Source of the DNA: Paraphysomonas bandaiensis
Lineage: Eukaryota > Chrysophyceae
Assembly (NCBI GenBank): GCA_965644295.1
Contig: CBFFRP010000435.1
Span: forward strand, 124,001 to 188,000
DNA: 64,000 nt
Direction: 5' to 3'
Each line of letters starts with the position of its first letter. Positions within the stretch are counted from its first letter, which is position 1. The notes beneath the pieces were generated by a model. It was not told where the DNA came from. It saw only the letters and a list, made by a program, of their open reading frames with translations, and made no database searches. A program made the translations under genes and the position numbers. Positions 25,145-37,215 of the stretch are shown here, piece after piece.

Positions 25145-25659
25145 GCTGCTCAAACTAGCGCTGGTATTGAGAGCATTGCATATGACGCGGACACAATTTT
25201 AAGTCGTGCATGACTATAAGTTAGTTAAGGGGAAATAGTGTCTCCAGTTTAAGTCGTGCGGAAATGTGTTGTAATGTTTTCAAATTCTAAGAGTAGTCTA
25301 TTGTAGCAGTATTATTTTAATAATGAATTTTATTGCGCACCCATAGACAATGTTACATGATAGTAAATGGGAAATATCACACTCACCAGATTAGCTACTG
25401 CCGATTATATTCCTCAAGAATGTCATTTTAGATTCGTAGTCTAGCCTCTATGCCGTCACTTCCTGGATACTTAATGCTTTCGCAACCATTCTATGTGATC
25501 TACACTAATTATTTATTATACGCCAACTACAATTTTGACTCTAGTCAAAACTATCTACCATCTCTCTATCTACCATCAAACAAAACATTAAATATACACT
25601 ATACACGAAACACCTCATGGCAGCTCACAATACGTACTTCAACAAGTCGTTTCGAATCT
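25145..25659. other. Convergent 3' spacer (HSP60 / DUF268)
   Basis: No gene is supported. The short phrase TTTAAGTCGTGC occurs twice at about 25198-25260. At 25553-25580 ATCTACCATCTCTCTATCTACCATC is a small direct repeat. Confidence 0.5.
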
Positions 25660-26580
25660 CTATAAAACACATACAGATTCAATGGGTACAAGATCTACGG
25701 GCTTTCTTAAAATAAATATAGGCTCGTAAGTTTGTCTCCAATTAGCGCTCTGCGTAAGTCTCTCTTCTATCCAACCAATTTTCTCCACAATATCCCATCC
25801 TGATAGTAGTGCTGGCAACCTCACAGGACCGTACCTTCTGTGCAGGTTGAAAACTACCACATCAGGACCAACAGGAACAGACAAAAATAAAAGCCCTCCT
25901 GGTTTGAGAAGGTCGCTTACCCGTTGCATAGCTTTAAGGTCACCATCTGGGTTAAGGGGGTCTCCATAACGACCTAGACCATCGTGGTCGAATGATGACA
26001 TCGAGAAAGCAATGTCATATGTGCCATTGAACGAATTATAAAACTCCTCAAAATTATTTCCCGAGACGGTTGACAAGTTCAAGCCCTCACTACTGTCTCC
26101 ATACGTTAACTTATTATATTCTAAAGTAGTAACATGCGATGCTCCAAGCGCTAGTGCTATGGATTCAACCCACGGGTTGGTTGAGCCGGTCACTACTACT
26201 TGACTTTTAGACAGTTCTTTAGTATAGTTAAGCAATGCATAGTATAGCCAGTCTTCCTTCTTCAATTTGCCAAGAATCATACTGGATGGTAAACTCTTGG
26301 CTTTCATATCTTCAACTATAGTCCCCAACTTATCGAAGAACTTACCTGCAGATGTAATCATTTTCTTTATTTGCTGCGAATTATATATATAATGAGACCC
26401 TTGTCCATCAACGGTATCATCAACATAAAAGTATTCTATAGGAATAGAGTCGTTCATGGTGTAGCCGTTAGTCAGGTGCTGTGGAGGTATCTTCGGAGCC
26501 GCTTCACAGTGTACATAGATATCACCAGGGAGTGAAAGAAAGATGAATGCAATAACTTCAAGTGAGATGATAAGTATCAT
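25660..26580 (-). CDS. DUF268 family protein (SAM-methyltransferase-like)
   Basis: Single exon, 306 aa, ATG at 26580. An N-terminal hydrophobic segment (MILIISLEVIAFIFLSLPG) is either a signal peptide or a signal anchor. The rest matches DUF268, best known from Caenorhabditis and scattered in protists and bacteria: VVVTGSTNPWVESIALALGA (Rossmann-type loop), MSSFDHDGLGRYGDPLNPDG and LLKPGGLLFLSVPVGPD, then RRYGPVRLPALLSGW. The fold resembles a class I methyltransferase, but the substrate is unknown. A lumenal or secreted location is inferred from the leader. Confidence 0.88.
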   Translation of the reverse strand: MILIISLEVIAFIFLSLPGDIYVHCEAAPKIPPQHLTNGYTMNDSIPIEYFYVDDTVDGQGSHYIYNSQQIKKMITSAGKFFDKLGTIVEDMKAKSLPSSMILGKLKKEDWLYYALLNYTKELSKSQVVVTGSTNPWVESIALALGASHVTTLEYNKLTYGDSSEGLNLSTVSGNNFEEFYNSFNGTYDIAFSMSSFDHDGLGRYGDPLNPDGDLKAMQRVSDLLKPGGLLFLSVPVGPDVVVFNLHRRYGPVRLPALLSGWDIVEKIGWIEERLTQSANWRQTYEPIFILRKPVDLVPIESVCVL

Positions 26581-27174
26581 TAGAAACTATGAATTTGATA
26601 GCTTTTGTGATGATATATCAGACTTTGGTTGCTAATAACACATAATGCAAACTTCAGCCAACAAGTTATTAACTAAAGAATACATAGCTGTATTTTGGGT
26701 ATACATACCAGGGAGAAGGCAGAAATCCTCATCCAATGAGATTGACGATAGGACAGAGGAGAGAATATTGAAGGGCAACTCATGCGTATGACTACACCAT
26801 CATATACGAGACGTCCCATATGTATCTATGTTTGTATATGATATGAGCGAGGGAGATATGAGTCAGTTCTATTATGAAATCTACATATGATTCCATATTT
26901 TAGTAATATATAAAAACTCGTCAATATCACATGAAAATAAGATAAGATGTATGGTTCAGGCCATGTACATCCTTATACTCATCATTTTACCATAGATTTA
27001 GAGTGTTAATTTCAATGATGATTGGAATCTTTTGTGTTACGTGTTAGTCGTAGTGTGAAACTGTATACACCATTGACCAATGAACTCTACACTATGCTAT
27101 TACACTGAGTTCTAGACAAGGAATAATGAATTTCAAAATTATGTTCACCAGTATAATTATCCGATAAGGAGTAT
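26581..27174. other. Divergent spacer (DUF268 / F-box-like gene)
   Basis: AT-rich upstream flank of two divergent genes. I see no recognisable element. Confidence 0.45.
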
Positions 27175-28470
27175 ATGATGACCACTACAATGAACAGTTC
27201 CACACTCACTGACATGAGAATAACGAGAGATATGGCATGCATAATACCTTTGCTAGTAGATATCAACCCCAGCCTTGGTATGATATATTCTCTCTCTTGT
27301 ACATGCAAAACCATCTACACGTCCATAATGGCATCTGATATATTATGGGTTATGCTTGCATCACAATTGGGGTGCAGACTGTGTTTTCTAGAGGCAAAGT
27401 CGATACAGAAACACTCGCAGTTGTCATCTTCGACGTACTGGTATAATCAAGTACAAGCACTCCAGGCGAAGCGTTTGATTAGAAGACAGTGGGGGTTACT
27501 TTTTACAACAAAAACTCTTGTGAATAACGGCCGTAGGAAAGATATAATTTCTACCGTCGGTGACACTCATGGAAAATCAATCGAATCTATTGATTCTACC
27601 AGCGGTCGCTCCCCACATCCAGGACTTTCAACGAGATGCTTTCACTTTTTCAACACATTTCGTCGGACAAAGAAAGAAGATCGGATCGCATCTGAACACG
27701 TTTTCGAGGAGACTAAAGAAGAGGTGGGAGGAGGGACGACATCCCCTTTACAATATACTGGAAACCACTTGCATGCAATTTTGGATAACTTTATTCAGTC
27801 AGAGTCCCGCATTCTTCTTGCCAATAACAACACGATACGACATTGGCACGACCTTTCATCTTACCCCAGCGATCTGAAGAATGCTTTGATTACTTCTGAT
27901 CAGGTGTGTTCGCCCCCATTATCACATCAGCAGGTCAGAAATGCGTCGACCCGTGTTATATATATGTATATTTCTCGACAAGTTATTGGTATTACAATCA
28001 CGCAGTGAAATGCTAAATTCATTTGTATTACTTTGTACTAGGTTGGTAGCAGCAGTCCTCTATGCCGCGTGTCTGTCTGGACGGAGATACCAGGGCTTCC
28101 TGTGTCTGTAAGCATTCCATTCGGGGATGTCACAAATGAAGCCGAGAAAGTTTCAAGGATTTTGAGCACACGAGACGGAGGAGAATGGGCAAATACAAAT
28201 AGTACAGATTCCCGATTTAGTCTCTTACGGAAGAAAGAGAGTACACATATTACTTCGGAGTCCGAGTGGTTGTTGCAGCATATGATGGTGGCGGTAGAAG
28301 GACGATCGCCAGATAGTACCCCAGTTCGCTGGTTCACATCATATGTTTCAGGGGAAGACACTGCAACTCGACTAGTAATCGTTGCGATTTGCTTTTCAAC
28401 AAACGGGGCGCTTGCTCGATTGGCAGCAATCACTAGCACTAGAAGAAGCTTCAAATGGATTCCTATATAG
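27175..28470 (+). CDS. F-box-like N-terminus, otherwise unknown protein, 2 exons
   Basis: Exons 27175-27903 and 28042-28470 join in frame at SDQ/VGSS to 385 aa. A second ATG follows directly at 27178. Residues about 22-62 (PLLVDINPSLGMIYSLSCTC, then ASDILWVMLASQL) have the spacing of an F-box: helix, CK, then LW. This suggests an adaptor of SCF ubiquitin ligases, at low confidence. The middle (about residues 85-190) is basic and Ser rich. The C-terminal 140 residues show no known domain. Confidence 0.6.
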
Positions 28471-28958
28471 TACTGAACACGAGATTGTGAACCGATTACT
28501 GATACAGGTTCAGCACGAGTCCATGATATATATTTATTAGATGCAATACAAATATCATCCGTCATATATGCATTCATTAAGAATATTTTGTCGAAGTATA
28601 GCTTAGAAGATTGTTTACTAAATAGAATGCATTTTATTATTACTTTATTTGTAAATAATCAGTGAAGTACAGCAGTTCCACTTTACTATATATACAGGCT
28701 CGGGTGTATATAAGTCACGAGTAAATACAACCCGGCACAAAGACACTAGTACCTGGAAGTTAGATGTTCCCCTCCATCTGGTTTCATGAGTCTTGAGCAT
28801 CGAGAAAGCTACTATAACCTATAGCCTTGTGAAACCAAGATAAACATCATTGCTTGAAATACTAAAGTACTTCACCGAATGAATATATATATATATTATT
28901 GATATGATAAATACAATTATTTTAGGTATCAAATTTCATCAGGTGCTACATTGTGATG
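28471..28958. other. Convergent 3' spacer
   Basis: AT-rich DNA with a TA microsatellite at about 28885-28897. No gene is seen. Confidence 0.45.
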
Positions 28959-29681
28959 TCACAAGCTATCATCATCACAACTACTGTCACTCAGACTACT
29001 ACTATAGGTATCACTATCTAAACTGGAACTAGAATAACGTCTTCTATCATTATTTTCATTTTGGGAATCATTTTTCGTAGGTGGGTTACCATATTTACCC
29101 TCTAATCTTGCTTCATCTTGGGCCGACATAAATACACGTTTGAGTAGTTCATACTCATCCTTATAATCGTCGACCACAGCATCACTAGCACTAACTTTAT
29201 TCAACTTCGATACGGGATGTGCTTTATACAATAACCGAACTTCATCGCTGGCTTCCGCAATTAAGTTATCAAGGTCATCTTTTCCTTGAGGGCCCGAACC
29301 GGTTAGATATGCGTCTTCACAAGACCGACCTGAACACGACAACATTTGCTCCAACTGATCAAGATTTTCACAATGAATACTATCATTTGATGGCCCTAAG
29401 TTATCATCAATGAAGCACATGAAATCATCCTCCTCATCACGCATCGTGCGGTGCGGTAGTATGTTAGGCGACTTTTCATCAGGACCAGAGGCATCAGTCG
29501 TTAGTGTTTGAAAGCGTTTATTTAAATCATCCATACATGGTGTCACAGAAGAAGATTTAAGTGAATTCAGTCTCTCCTGTAGCTCATCATACACAGGAGT
29601 AGTGCCACTGCTATTACCTTTAACAGCTTGCAGACGACTATATAAATCCTCTACTTTCTTCTTATCATTATTACCGGACAT
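28959..29681 (-). CDS. Acidic protein with three L-x-x-R-L-type helical repeats, unknown function
   Basis: Single exon, 240 aa, ATG at 29681. Residues 9-60 hold three evenly spaced motifs: VEDLYSRLQAVKG, YDELQERLNSLKS and MDDLNKRFQTLT. A middle segment DDLDNLIAEASDEVRLLYKA is an amphipathic helix similar in style to MIT-interacting or ESCRT-linked helices of ZFYVE19/ANCHR proteins, but no FYVE finger is present. The C-terminus is a Ser/Asp tail (SSSSLDSDTYSSSLSDSS) with many casein-kinase-2-like sites. The low-complexity ends and absence of membrane segments suggest a cytosolic scaffold. Confidence 0.65.
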   Translation of the reverse strand: MSGNNDKKKVEDLYSRLQAVKGNSSGTTPVYDELQERLNSLKSSSVTPCMDDLNKRFQTLTTDASGPDEKSPNILPHRTMRDEEDDFMCFIDDNLGPSNDSIHCENLDQLEQMLSCSGRSCEDAYLTGSGPQGKDDLDNLIAEASDEVRLLYKAHPVSKLNKVSASDAVVDDYKDEYELLKRVFMSAQDEARLEGKYGNPPTKNDSQNENNDRRRYSSSSLDSDTYSSSLSDSSCDDDSL

Positions 29682-29863
29682 GTGAACTGATACTATTAAG
29701 GTAAAGAGAGCGAGTTGGACAATAGATCTGTATCTTATAGTGTTTTAATGTCTTTACTACAACATCAGACTTAACTGATAGGAATGATAGCACTTAACAA
29801 TCCACAGCATAGGGTGGGGTTTTAATACTGTAATATCTGGATATTCTAAAACCCATTCAAAAT

Positions 29864-31537
29864 ATGCTGTATGAAGCACTAAAACCCGGAGTATTGAGCA
29901 TAATACTGTGTGGTTTTATTAGGTCACAAAATGCCAGTCACGGCCACAGAGTGGCGCATATGATGGATGATAGAAATGAGTATGGTAATGTACTTGGGGT
30001 ACTTGGAAAGGATGATGTCGTTCATATAGGTGACTGGAAGATTACAATGTCACAGAATATGGATGAGATAGTTCAGCTGAAAACGAAAGCAAACGAGGCA
30101 TTCAAGTTAGGGGTTCGGTTAGGTCCTCAAGGACAGGGAAGGGACAGTCTAATTGAGGCGTGTATGATGTATGCTAAGGCCATAGAGGCTGTCGTTGCAT
30201 TTGAATCTTTATATCAGATCAGTTCTTTGCAAGACACAGAGGCGATGGCAACACTAAAACCTACTTTATTTCTAAATTTAGGAATGACTAATTACAAGCT
30301 ATGTGACTTCACAGAGTGTCGGCGTTGTTGCAATGCTGCTATCGTTCTGTGCAACGATACCACTATGAAGTTGGAAGAACTGGGTGTCGAGGATGATATC
30401 AATAATACTATTCGAGTTTTGCAACCTGTGGTAAGATTTAGAGGCTCACAACGTCTATGTTTCATGTCTACTCAGATTCCGCTTTTCTCAAAGTTAGTGG
30501 CAAAAATATTGCTTTGGAGGGCAAGATCTCAGTACAATATGAAAAACATAGATGAGGCAGTGGTGGATTTAAGAGAGGCATTTGAATTACAGCCTGGTGA
30601 TAAGGTTAAGTGTGTATATAGTGGGAGCTAACTGAATGATGTTTTCTAATAGACTATAGAAGCCGAGCTGTCTAAAGTTTCGGTGCATATGAAAGATGAG
30701 GGAATAAGGTATTTAATCTTTATGATAGTATGCCTTATATTCAGCAGTTTTCTTCCACTGCAGATCGAATTACTCTACCAGCATTACTTCCCGTCAGCCT
30801 AATAGTACACCGTCCCAAGCAGTACTGAAACCTGATGATTTAATGAACAATGGCGGAAAGTGCTGGTCTCGAAGGGGTATTTGGTCTCAGAGCATTGCTG
30901 AAGCAACTGTGTATCTGCCTATATCTCTGTTGCAACGTTTCCAAAGTGGGATGATGAATGTAGTGACTGGGAAAGATGTGGTGGTGGAATTCTCATCCAC
31001 TGCAATTGAAATTCAAATTGGAACTTGCAGTGAGTACCTCCGGCTACAGTACCCTATCATATCATCTGATTGCTCTTGGTACCTCGACACAATCATGGGT
31101 GCACAATATTTGATTTTGGTTCTCGCTAAAGCTCCTCCTTGTGGTGAATTGTATCCTGGTTGCGAGTGGTGGGAGCGTGTGTTTGATGGTGACGAGTGCA
31201 TAGAGACCATGACGTGCTCTGTGGGGTCAGCTATACAAGATTTGCCATCTCATGCAAGAGAAAGGGCTGCCATGGAGCATCAGAGGTTTTTAGGTTTGAC
31301 GGACTCTGAAAAGGCAGTTGAGATGGATGATCTGATAAAGAAGAAAAAGGTAGCTGTCCTTTTCGCCGCGATTCATATGTGATTGACTTGTACCTATAGG
31401 ATTTTGATATTTCGAGATTACGAACAAAAGCCGAAGCTGATGAAGAGGACCAATCGCTGGATGAAGTTCCTGAGCGTGCTGAAATGCTGGCAGCATTGCG
31501 TTCAGAATTTTCTCATATTAAGTTTACATCGAAATAG
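29864..31537 (+). CDS. TPR plus CS-domain co-chaperone-like protein, 4 exons
   Basis: Exons 29864-30604, 30653-30708, 30764-31349 and 31400-31537 give 506 aa. If translation starts at the later Met at 29960 it is 474 aa. Residues about 65-245 form a three-repeat TPR domain (LKTKANEAFKLG, LFLNLGMTNYKLCDFTECRRCC, LLWRARSQYNMKNIDEAVVDL), as in immunophilins and Hsp90 adaptors. Residues about 315-415 look like a CS/p23 domain: IWSQSIAEATVYLPIS, DVVVEFSSTAIEIQI, DCSWYLDT and WWERVFDGDE. An acidic helical tail ends it. The combination suggests an Hsp90 or Hsp70 co-chaperone; I cannot name an orthologue. Confidence 0.8.
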
Positions 31538-31772
31538 TTTAGTTGTAAAATATTTTAAAATATAGTAGAATACAATGCGATCGTGAGCTTGTGTGATTAC
31601 TAGAACTACCGAATTCTTTGTTTTAATGGTGTTAACATATCGTATACTTCACTTTGATTGTGTTCTTCAGGAAGCGTTGTATTTGTTTTCAATATTAATT
31701 TTACGAAATATCTACATAACAGGAGTTCTATAATAGCATTATGTACATAATTCTTTGCCACTATAATCTAAG

Positions 31773-32489
31773 TCAGGGTACGATTTCTATGTGTATATTG
31801 CCGCTAGTATCGTTTCGCATAGAGTCAAGAAATTTCTCGTTGATGTCCGTAGGAACTTCAACATGGAGTGAAACACTATCTATATCGAGGTTTTCTGACA
31901 ACCTCACTACACTAGGATACTTCTTGATCGTACTGTATAAAGTACCCAAAAAAGATATATTCGCAGAGAGAATAACTTCTGTCATTGGAACAAACACTTG
32001 CTTAACAGAGTCCCGGAGGCATACTGACGCCGCCCCTCCGTACGCCCTAGTTAGCCCTCCTGCACCTAACTTAATTCCGCCATAGTAGCGTGTAACTACT
32101 ACCATTGCATAATCTAAATCTGCCGATTTAATGGCGGATAGAATTGGCTTGCCAGCTGTACCAGAGACCTCACCGTCATCAGCTGATCTTTCGATGCTAC
32201 CGATTTTGAAAGCCCAACAGTTATGTGTCGCTCTGTCGCACTTCACTCTATCATAGAATAGTTTTGCCTGTTTCTCGGACCGCACATGGGATGCATAAGT
32301 TATGAATTTGCTCTTCTTTATCTCTAAAGTACTCTTCGCCTCTTGTTTTAGTATATATGTCCCAAAATAAAGCCATTGATATTTGTTTTTTCTATATAAT
32401 CTATCAAAATTAAAGTTTTTCAAACACCTCACCATGCTGTGATTGATTAGACCATGTGATGTTAATATGCGGCCCTGCTTTGTCTTCAT
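31773..32489 (-). CDS. IMPACT/YigZ (UPF0029) family protein
   Basis: Single exon, 238 aa from the ATG at 32489; a second start at 32435 (MVRCLKNFNF) would give 220 aa. The conserved core is intact: KKSKFITYASHV, RATHNCWAF, DDGEVSGTAGKPIL, VVVTRYYGGIKLGAGGL and RAYGGAA. A C-terminal YigZ-type ferredoxin-like domain follows. No RWD domain is present, so it is closer to YigZ than to full IMPACT/Yih1, which bind Gcn1 and restrain Gcn2. The basic aromatic N-terminus may be an organelle targeting sequence. Confidence 0.92.
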   Translation of the reverse strand: MKTKQGRILTSHGLINHSMVRCLKNFNFDRLYRKNKYQWLYFGTYILKQEAKSTLEIKKSKFITYASHVRSEKQAKLFYDRVKCDRATHNCWAFKIGSIERSADDGEVSGTAGKPILSAIKSADLDYAMVVVTRYYGGIKLGAGGLTRAYGGAASVCLRDSVKQVFVPMTEVILSANISFLGTLYSTIKKYPSVVRLSENLDIDSVSLHVEVPTDINEKFLDSMRNDTSGNIHIEIVP

Positions 32490-32822
32490 CAATCATGTGG
32501 TGTAACATGCATATATATGCATGTACACTCCGCCTGGACAGTGGTGCAGTATGTATGGTATATGGTGTAGAAATATACTCTATGTTCGAGCTAAATATAT
32601 GCAATTTGGAACAAGAATATCTAGATATCGATATAAAAGTTCCTTTTTTTCTATATTTTCGGGTATTTTGGAGGTTAAATTCCTGTACATACACTCTCGT
32701 AGAGGCGAGCAGTATATTCTCTCGTGGACGTGGATATATGCATATATCTACTCAGATACAATGATGCGTGCATGTCTAGATGTAACAGTCATATAGATAA
32801 CTCAATAGATCATAACACAAAC

Positions 32823-34197
32823 ATGTCTTACTGGCTACTAAACCTAGATCCATGCCACGAGCAGATCGGAGATACCTCTGAACTAAACACAGAGGTCCAG
32901 GATGTGGTAATTATCGGCGGAGGGGTCACTGGGTGCTCTGTAGCATATCACTATGCAAACACCAGCTCTCGTGTCATTTTATTAGAGAAAGGAGATATTA
33001 GTTGTGGTGCTACGGGATGTAATGGTGGAATCATATCTCCTGGAACATCAGAAAGTTTTTCAAGTTCAGTTGATCGCTATGGACTAGACATAACCCGTGA
33101 GCTCTATCAGTACTCTGTCGACTGTACAGAAGCGATAAAAGATTTCGTCAAACAGACAGGTACCTCCTGTGAGCTTCGATTCAATGGATCGGTTTCCCTT
33201 GCGTTTACTGAGGAAGAGGTTTTAAACTTGCGAAAAAGTCATGATGAACTTTTGTCTTATGATATCCCTGTGGAATGGTGGGATGCTGCGATGTGTGAAG
33301 AGAAAACACTGAGTCGTAGTTTTTTAGGAGGAATGTTTAAACCCCACTCTGGTAATTTATGGGCAGCAAAATTGGTACATGCAATTGCCGACCAAGCAAG
33401 AAAGCGTGGGACGATTATTCACACACATACCGAAGTGACTGGTGTATGCAACAGCTCTGATGTGGACGGCATCATAATAGTAAATACCAGCAGAGGCGAT
33501 ATACAGTGTAGAAATGTTGTATATGCCACAAACGCCTGGACTAGACATCTTCTTCCTCATTTCAGTGAAACTTTAATCCCAGTTCGAAACCAAGTATGCG
33601 TTTAAATGAAACAGTTTTTGGTGTAATGCTGCTTTTTACGCTGCAGGTTATCATCACTGCACCTCTTCCACATATGTGGGACTTTAGCATGGGGGCCAAC
33701 TACGGTTTTGAGTACTTCATGCAACGACCAGATGGCCGTATTGTTTTAGGTATGACAGTGCCATTATAGATATCGCGATTTGTATGAACGATTAATATGT
33801 ACAGTGGATATTTTGTAAGTTTATTTGTGCTAATATAGGCGGAATGCGTAATCTTACACCGACTGGAGAGATTAACAGTGATGACACAACCAATCTCAAC
33901 CCCGACGTCTCGTCCGCTCTTCGTACGTATCTTCCAAAGCATTTTCCGTCAATACCCGCCTCCGTGGAAATAGAGCATGAGTGGATAGGCGTGATGTGCT
34001 TCTCTCCTGATAGGAACCCCCTGATAGGTCCTCTTGGAAAAGATAAACCAGGCCAGTATATTGCAGCAGGGTATACTGGCCATGGTATGCCATTCGCTTT
34101 TATGGCTGGAAAAAATATTGCAGATATGATACGAGGGGTCAAACCGTCTCCCTATGTGGAAAGAGCATTTGATCCAAGTAGATTCACGTCTAATTGA
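32823..34197 (+). CDS. FAD-dependent oxidoreductase (DAO family), 3 exons
   Basis: Exons 32823-33593, 33647-33749 and 33839-34197 join in frame to 410 aa. An in-frame ATG at 32772 could add 17 residues. The dinucleotide-binding motif is VVIIGGGVTGCSVAYHYA followed by VILLEKGDISCGATGCNGG, the DAO/GlpO-type fold. RNVVYATNAWTRHLLP and the C-terminal GVMCFSPDRNPLIGP and IAAGYTGHGMPFAFMAGK blocks match the family of sarcosine/glycine-oxidase-like flavoproteins (including FOXRED1-like and plant or fungal DAO proteins). It probably oxidises a secondary or D-amine and releases H2O2. The substrate is unknown and no clear targeting peptide is seen. Confidence 0.9.
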
Positions 34198-35897
34198 AAT
34201 GTTGTCGAGCATATTGACCTATTTCATGGTTATTCTAATTGATGATTTGCCATTTAAATCGTACTATGAAATATGGACTAGTTGTATGATATATATGCAT
34301 TGTATATGATGGTTTCACACATACAAGCGACGTGGCAAGTAGTAATTTCTGTTATTGATTAACTTCCATCATATGTATTAGTGGTGTCAGGAAAGCGTAT
34401 AATAGGTATATGTATATTTTCAACGAAATGGTGACGTAAATATAAGAGCTAAACTCCAGTTCTGAGCTATGGAGTACTATATCATATCATGTAGTACGTC
34501 ATACTTCGTATACTGATGATCTCTATCTAAGATGATATAAAATATAAAAGAGCTAAACATGATACACGGTGATACATAATACCTAACATGTATTCGATCA
34601 CAACAATTTTAACTGTATAGTTACACACATAAATATGTCGTATCACTAGCAAAGCATTATTTATTTAACAACTGTTGTAAGGGAACAGTGATGAACCAGT
34701 TTTCATCAGAAATATTATATTGTGCATTGTGGAAGCCAATATGAAATAATAGTGAAATATACACTCCTGAGGGTTAATAATAAGTGAACAATGTATTGTA
34801 TAAAAAGAAGTGTCCGATCTGCGGTAGTGCGGCTTTTCGCTCTAATGACTGCTGAAAAGCTTCAATGAATAACCTTTCTTACGCAATTGGAAAGTCGACT
34901 TGCGTATTCGGGGTCGTGAATGTTTTATTACTGGCAATTGGCGTTTAGAACAAATTAAGAAAACCAATTTAACTAACTACTAGTGCTCAACTCTGATATC
35001 TTATATTGAATGTCTAATTATTAAGAATCGCAAGCTTGTGCGTTGCGCGACACTAAGCATGACATGACTCATCTACTAGTTACTATTGCATGCACCGACA
35101 AGTGCTCATATACACAACACGATTTAGTTAGCTACATGATGGGCATACGACGAGTTGCGTGTTTCAGCCAGATCATACGCTCCTGCCCAATATACTTGTC
35201 CTAAAACACAAACAACTTGCGGTCGGTGTCTTCGGCATATGTCTCCCGTATATGCGGCAGATCTTTAGGGCCCTCTTCAAGGTGGTGTTCATTCATTGTA
35301 GCAGGTAGTCTGGAGGGGAGATTAGAGTAGCTCTAGCGCCGGGTCCTCCCACGGTCACGAATCGGTCTCACTAGTGCAATTTTGCACGCTGACGCATAAA
35401 ACAGACATCTACCAAAATCTGTTACAAATTCAAGCTGACTCCAATTTCTTCCCTCCATTGTGTGCACTCGTCCAGCATATGCATCCACCTTCCCACTAGT
35501 GACTTACACTAGGTAGTAGGAAACCGTGCACCTTCCCCGCTCATATGAAAACCTACTAAAAGCAAGAATAACATAAAAGTATCACTAATGTACCTGACAC
35601 TGCTTGGAGAACAGTGCCAGAGCCTTGATATAATAATCTCAATGCCCTGAGCAGGAGAAACCAAGAATAGGCAGTAGACATGTAAGAAGACATTACAGGT
35701 CTAATTACATCATTGCCATTATTGCCATGCATCCATGAGGAAAGTTTGACGTATTACCTCGGTCATTGGCCACACAGATACCGAATAATAATATGAACTC
35801 ATACTCAGTATCAATCACTCAAAGCAAAAACGCAGTGAGCAAGCAGAATGTTGATAATATACCTAATATCTGCTGACTTCAGGTTATTTAATTCTTA
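34198..35897. other. Intergenic region, mostly unrecognised; possible coding relic at 35130-35300 (-)
   Basis: 34198-34800 is AT-rich with nothing recognisable. At 34805-34860 a plus frame reads CPICGSAAFRSNDC before a stop, a short zinc-ribbon-like relic. At about 35300-35130 on the minus strand an open segment reads MNEHHLEEGPKDLPHIRETY, a TAG, then DKYIGQERMIWLKHATRRMP. Its higher GC suggests decayed coding DNA of unknown origin. Confidence 0.4.
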
Positions 35898-36750
35898 AAG
35901 TGAACATCCCATATGCTTAACTTCAGCAGGCAGCCCGATACCCCGGTTACCCTTCTAGTGGGCCCTGTCCCGGATGCCCTTGTTGAGGTGGGCTCATTCC
36001 TTGATGCCTGTTTATTATCCGTCAGGGCCCAAAGCCGTCTACACAAATGACACTTTTAGTAGTGTCCCTTGCCCTCAACAAAGTTGGACTCGCTCCTTTT
36101 CGTGGTGTTCTGGGGGATAAGTACCAGAGATATTTCTCAGTGATACTAACGTGAGCCGCAAACATAGGCAGCAGATAGTGTTCTGCCCACTCATAGCCGA
36201 ATGCTTGTGTGGTACAAGGGACACCAATAAGGAAGTGTCACTTGTGTAGACGGCTTTGGGCCCAGACGAATAAACAGGCATCCGGGAATGGGCCCACCTC
36301 AACAAGGGCATCCGGGACAGGGCCCACCTGAAGGGTAACCGGGGTATTGGGCTGCCTGCTGAAGTCAAGCATCCGGGATGTTCACTTTAAGAACTCAAAG
36401 CGGAAGTGGTCGCACCTTGGTGCTTGCGGCGACGAACAAGCAGCTTTCATAGCGTTAAATAGTAGGATAAAGAAAGTGTTACTGATTAGTTACAGGTAGA
36501 GGTCTAACTAGTTTGTCTAGCATTCATCTAGCTACTAAGTTGGTGCAGGTTTTTAACGCCTATTGCTAATAATAAGACTTTCAATATATAGTGCCCTTGT
36601 ACCACACAAGCATTTGGCTATGAGTGGCAGAACAATATCTGCTAACTATATATGCGGCTTACGTTAGTTTCCCTGAGAAATATCTCCGGTACTTATCCCC
36701 CAGAACCCAGAACACCACGAAAAAGTGCGAGTCCTCTGATATCCTACTAT
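35898..36750. repeat. Nested foldback of the 16083-type repeat
   Basis: Two inverted-repeat pairs overlap. 35898-36057 is the inverse of 36232-36390 (shared words GGGCTGCCTGCTG, CCGGGACAGGGCCCAC, GTAGACGGCTTTGGGCCC). The block 36060-36230 is the inverse of 36596-36750 (CACAAGCATTTGGCTATGAG, GAGAAATATCTC). The single arm ending AACGCCTATTGCTAATAATAA lies between, at 36400-36590. It is probably two or more insertions of one foldback family. Confidence 0.75.
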
Positions 36751-37215
36751 TTACCGCTACGAAAACTGCTTGTGCGTCACCGCAAACGCCAAGGTGCAAC
36801 CACTGTCGCTCTATCACGCAACTGTAATTGTGAATTTAATAGCAGCATGTATGTGTGAATTATGCTCATTTGTCCGAGACAGAAGACCATATCGTGACAC
36901 AGTTATACAGTACAACGAATTAATTATTATTCAAAATATGCTAAGTTTCATAGTAGATCGATATTAAATATTATGGAGTGTAAACCTACAAAATGTGAAG
37001 TACATAATCCTGGTTCCTATTAATAGTTTTCTTGTATCGTAACACTAATTTTAAATCCTCCGCTGTAACACTACTTCTATGGTAAGCTGATGTATTTAAT
37101 ATTTAAATATATGCCCTTCATTGTGAGGGTTGTCACACCATTTACCAAAAATATTTTACAGTCTGGACATTAACTTACAATATAATTAGTCAACTCACAC
37201 CAATACGCAACTACA
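36751..37215. other. Repeat end and AT-rich spacer
   Basis: 36745-36815 carries an inverted partial copy of the TATTTAACGCTACG / GCAAGCACCAAGGTGC arm. The rest is AT-rich 3' flank of the PNPO gene. Confidence 0.5.

Noticed and set aside
28038-28577. 179-codon minus-strand frame opposite the F-box-like gene
   Set aside because: The plus-strand exon joins in frame to a longer product with an F-box-like start. The antisense frame has no family features.
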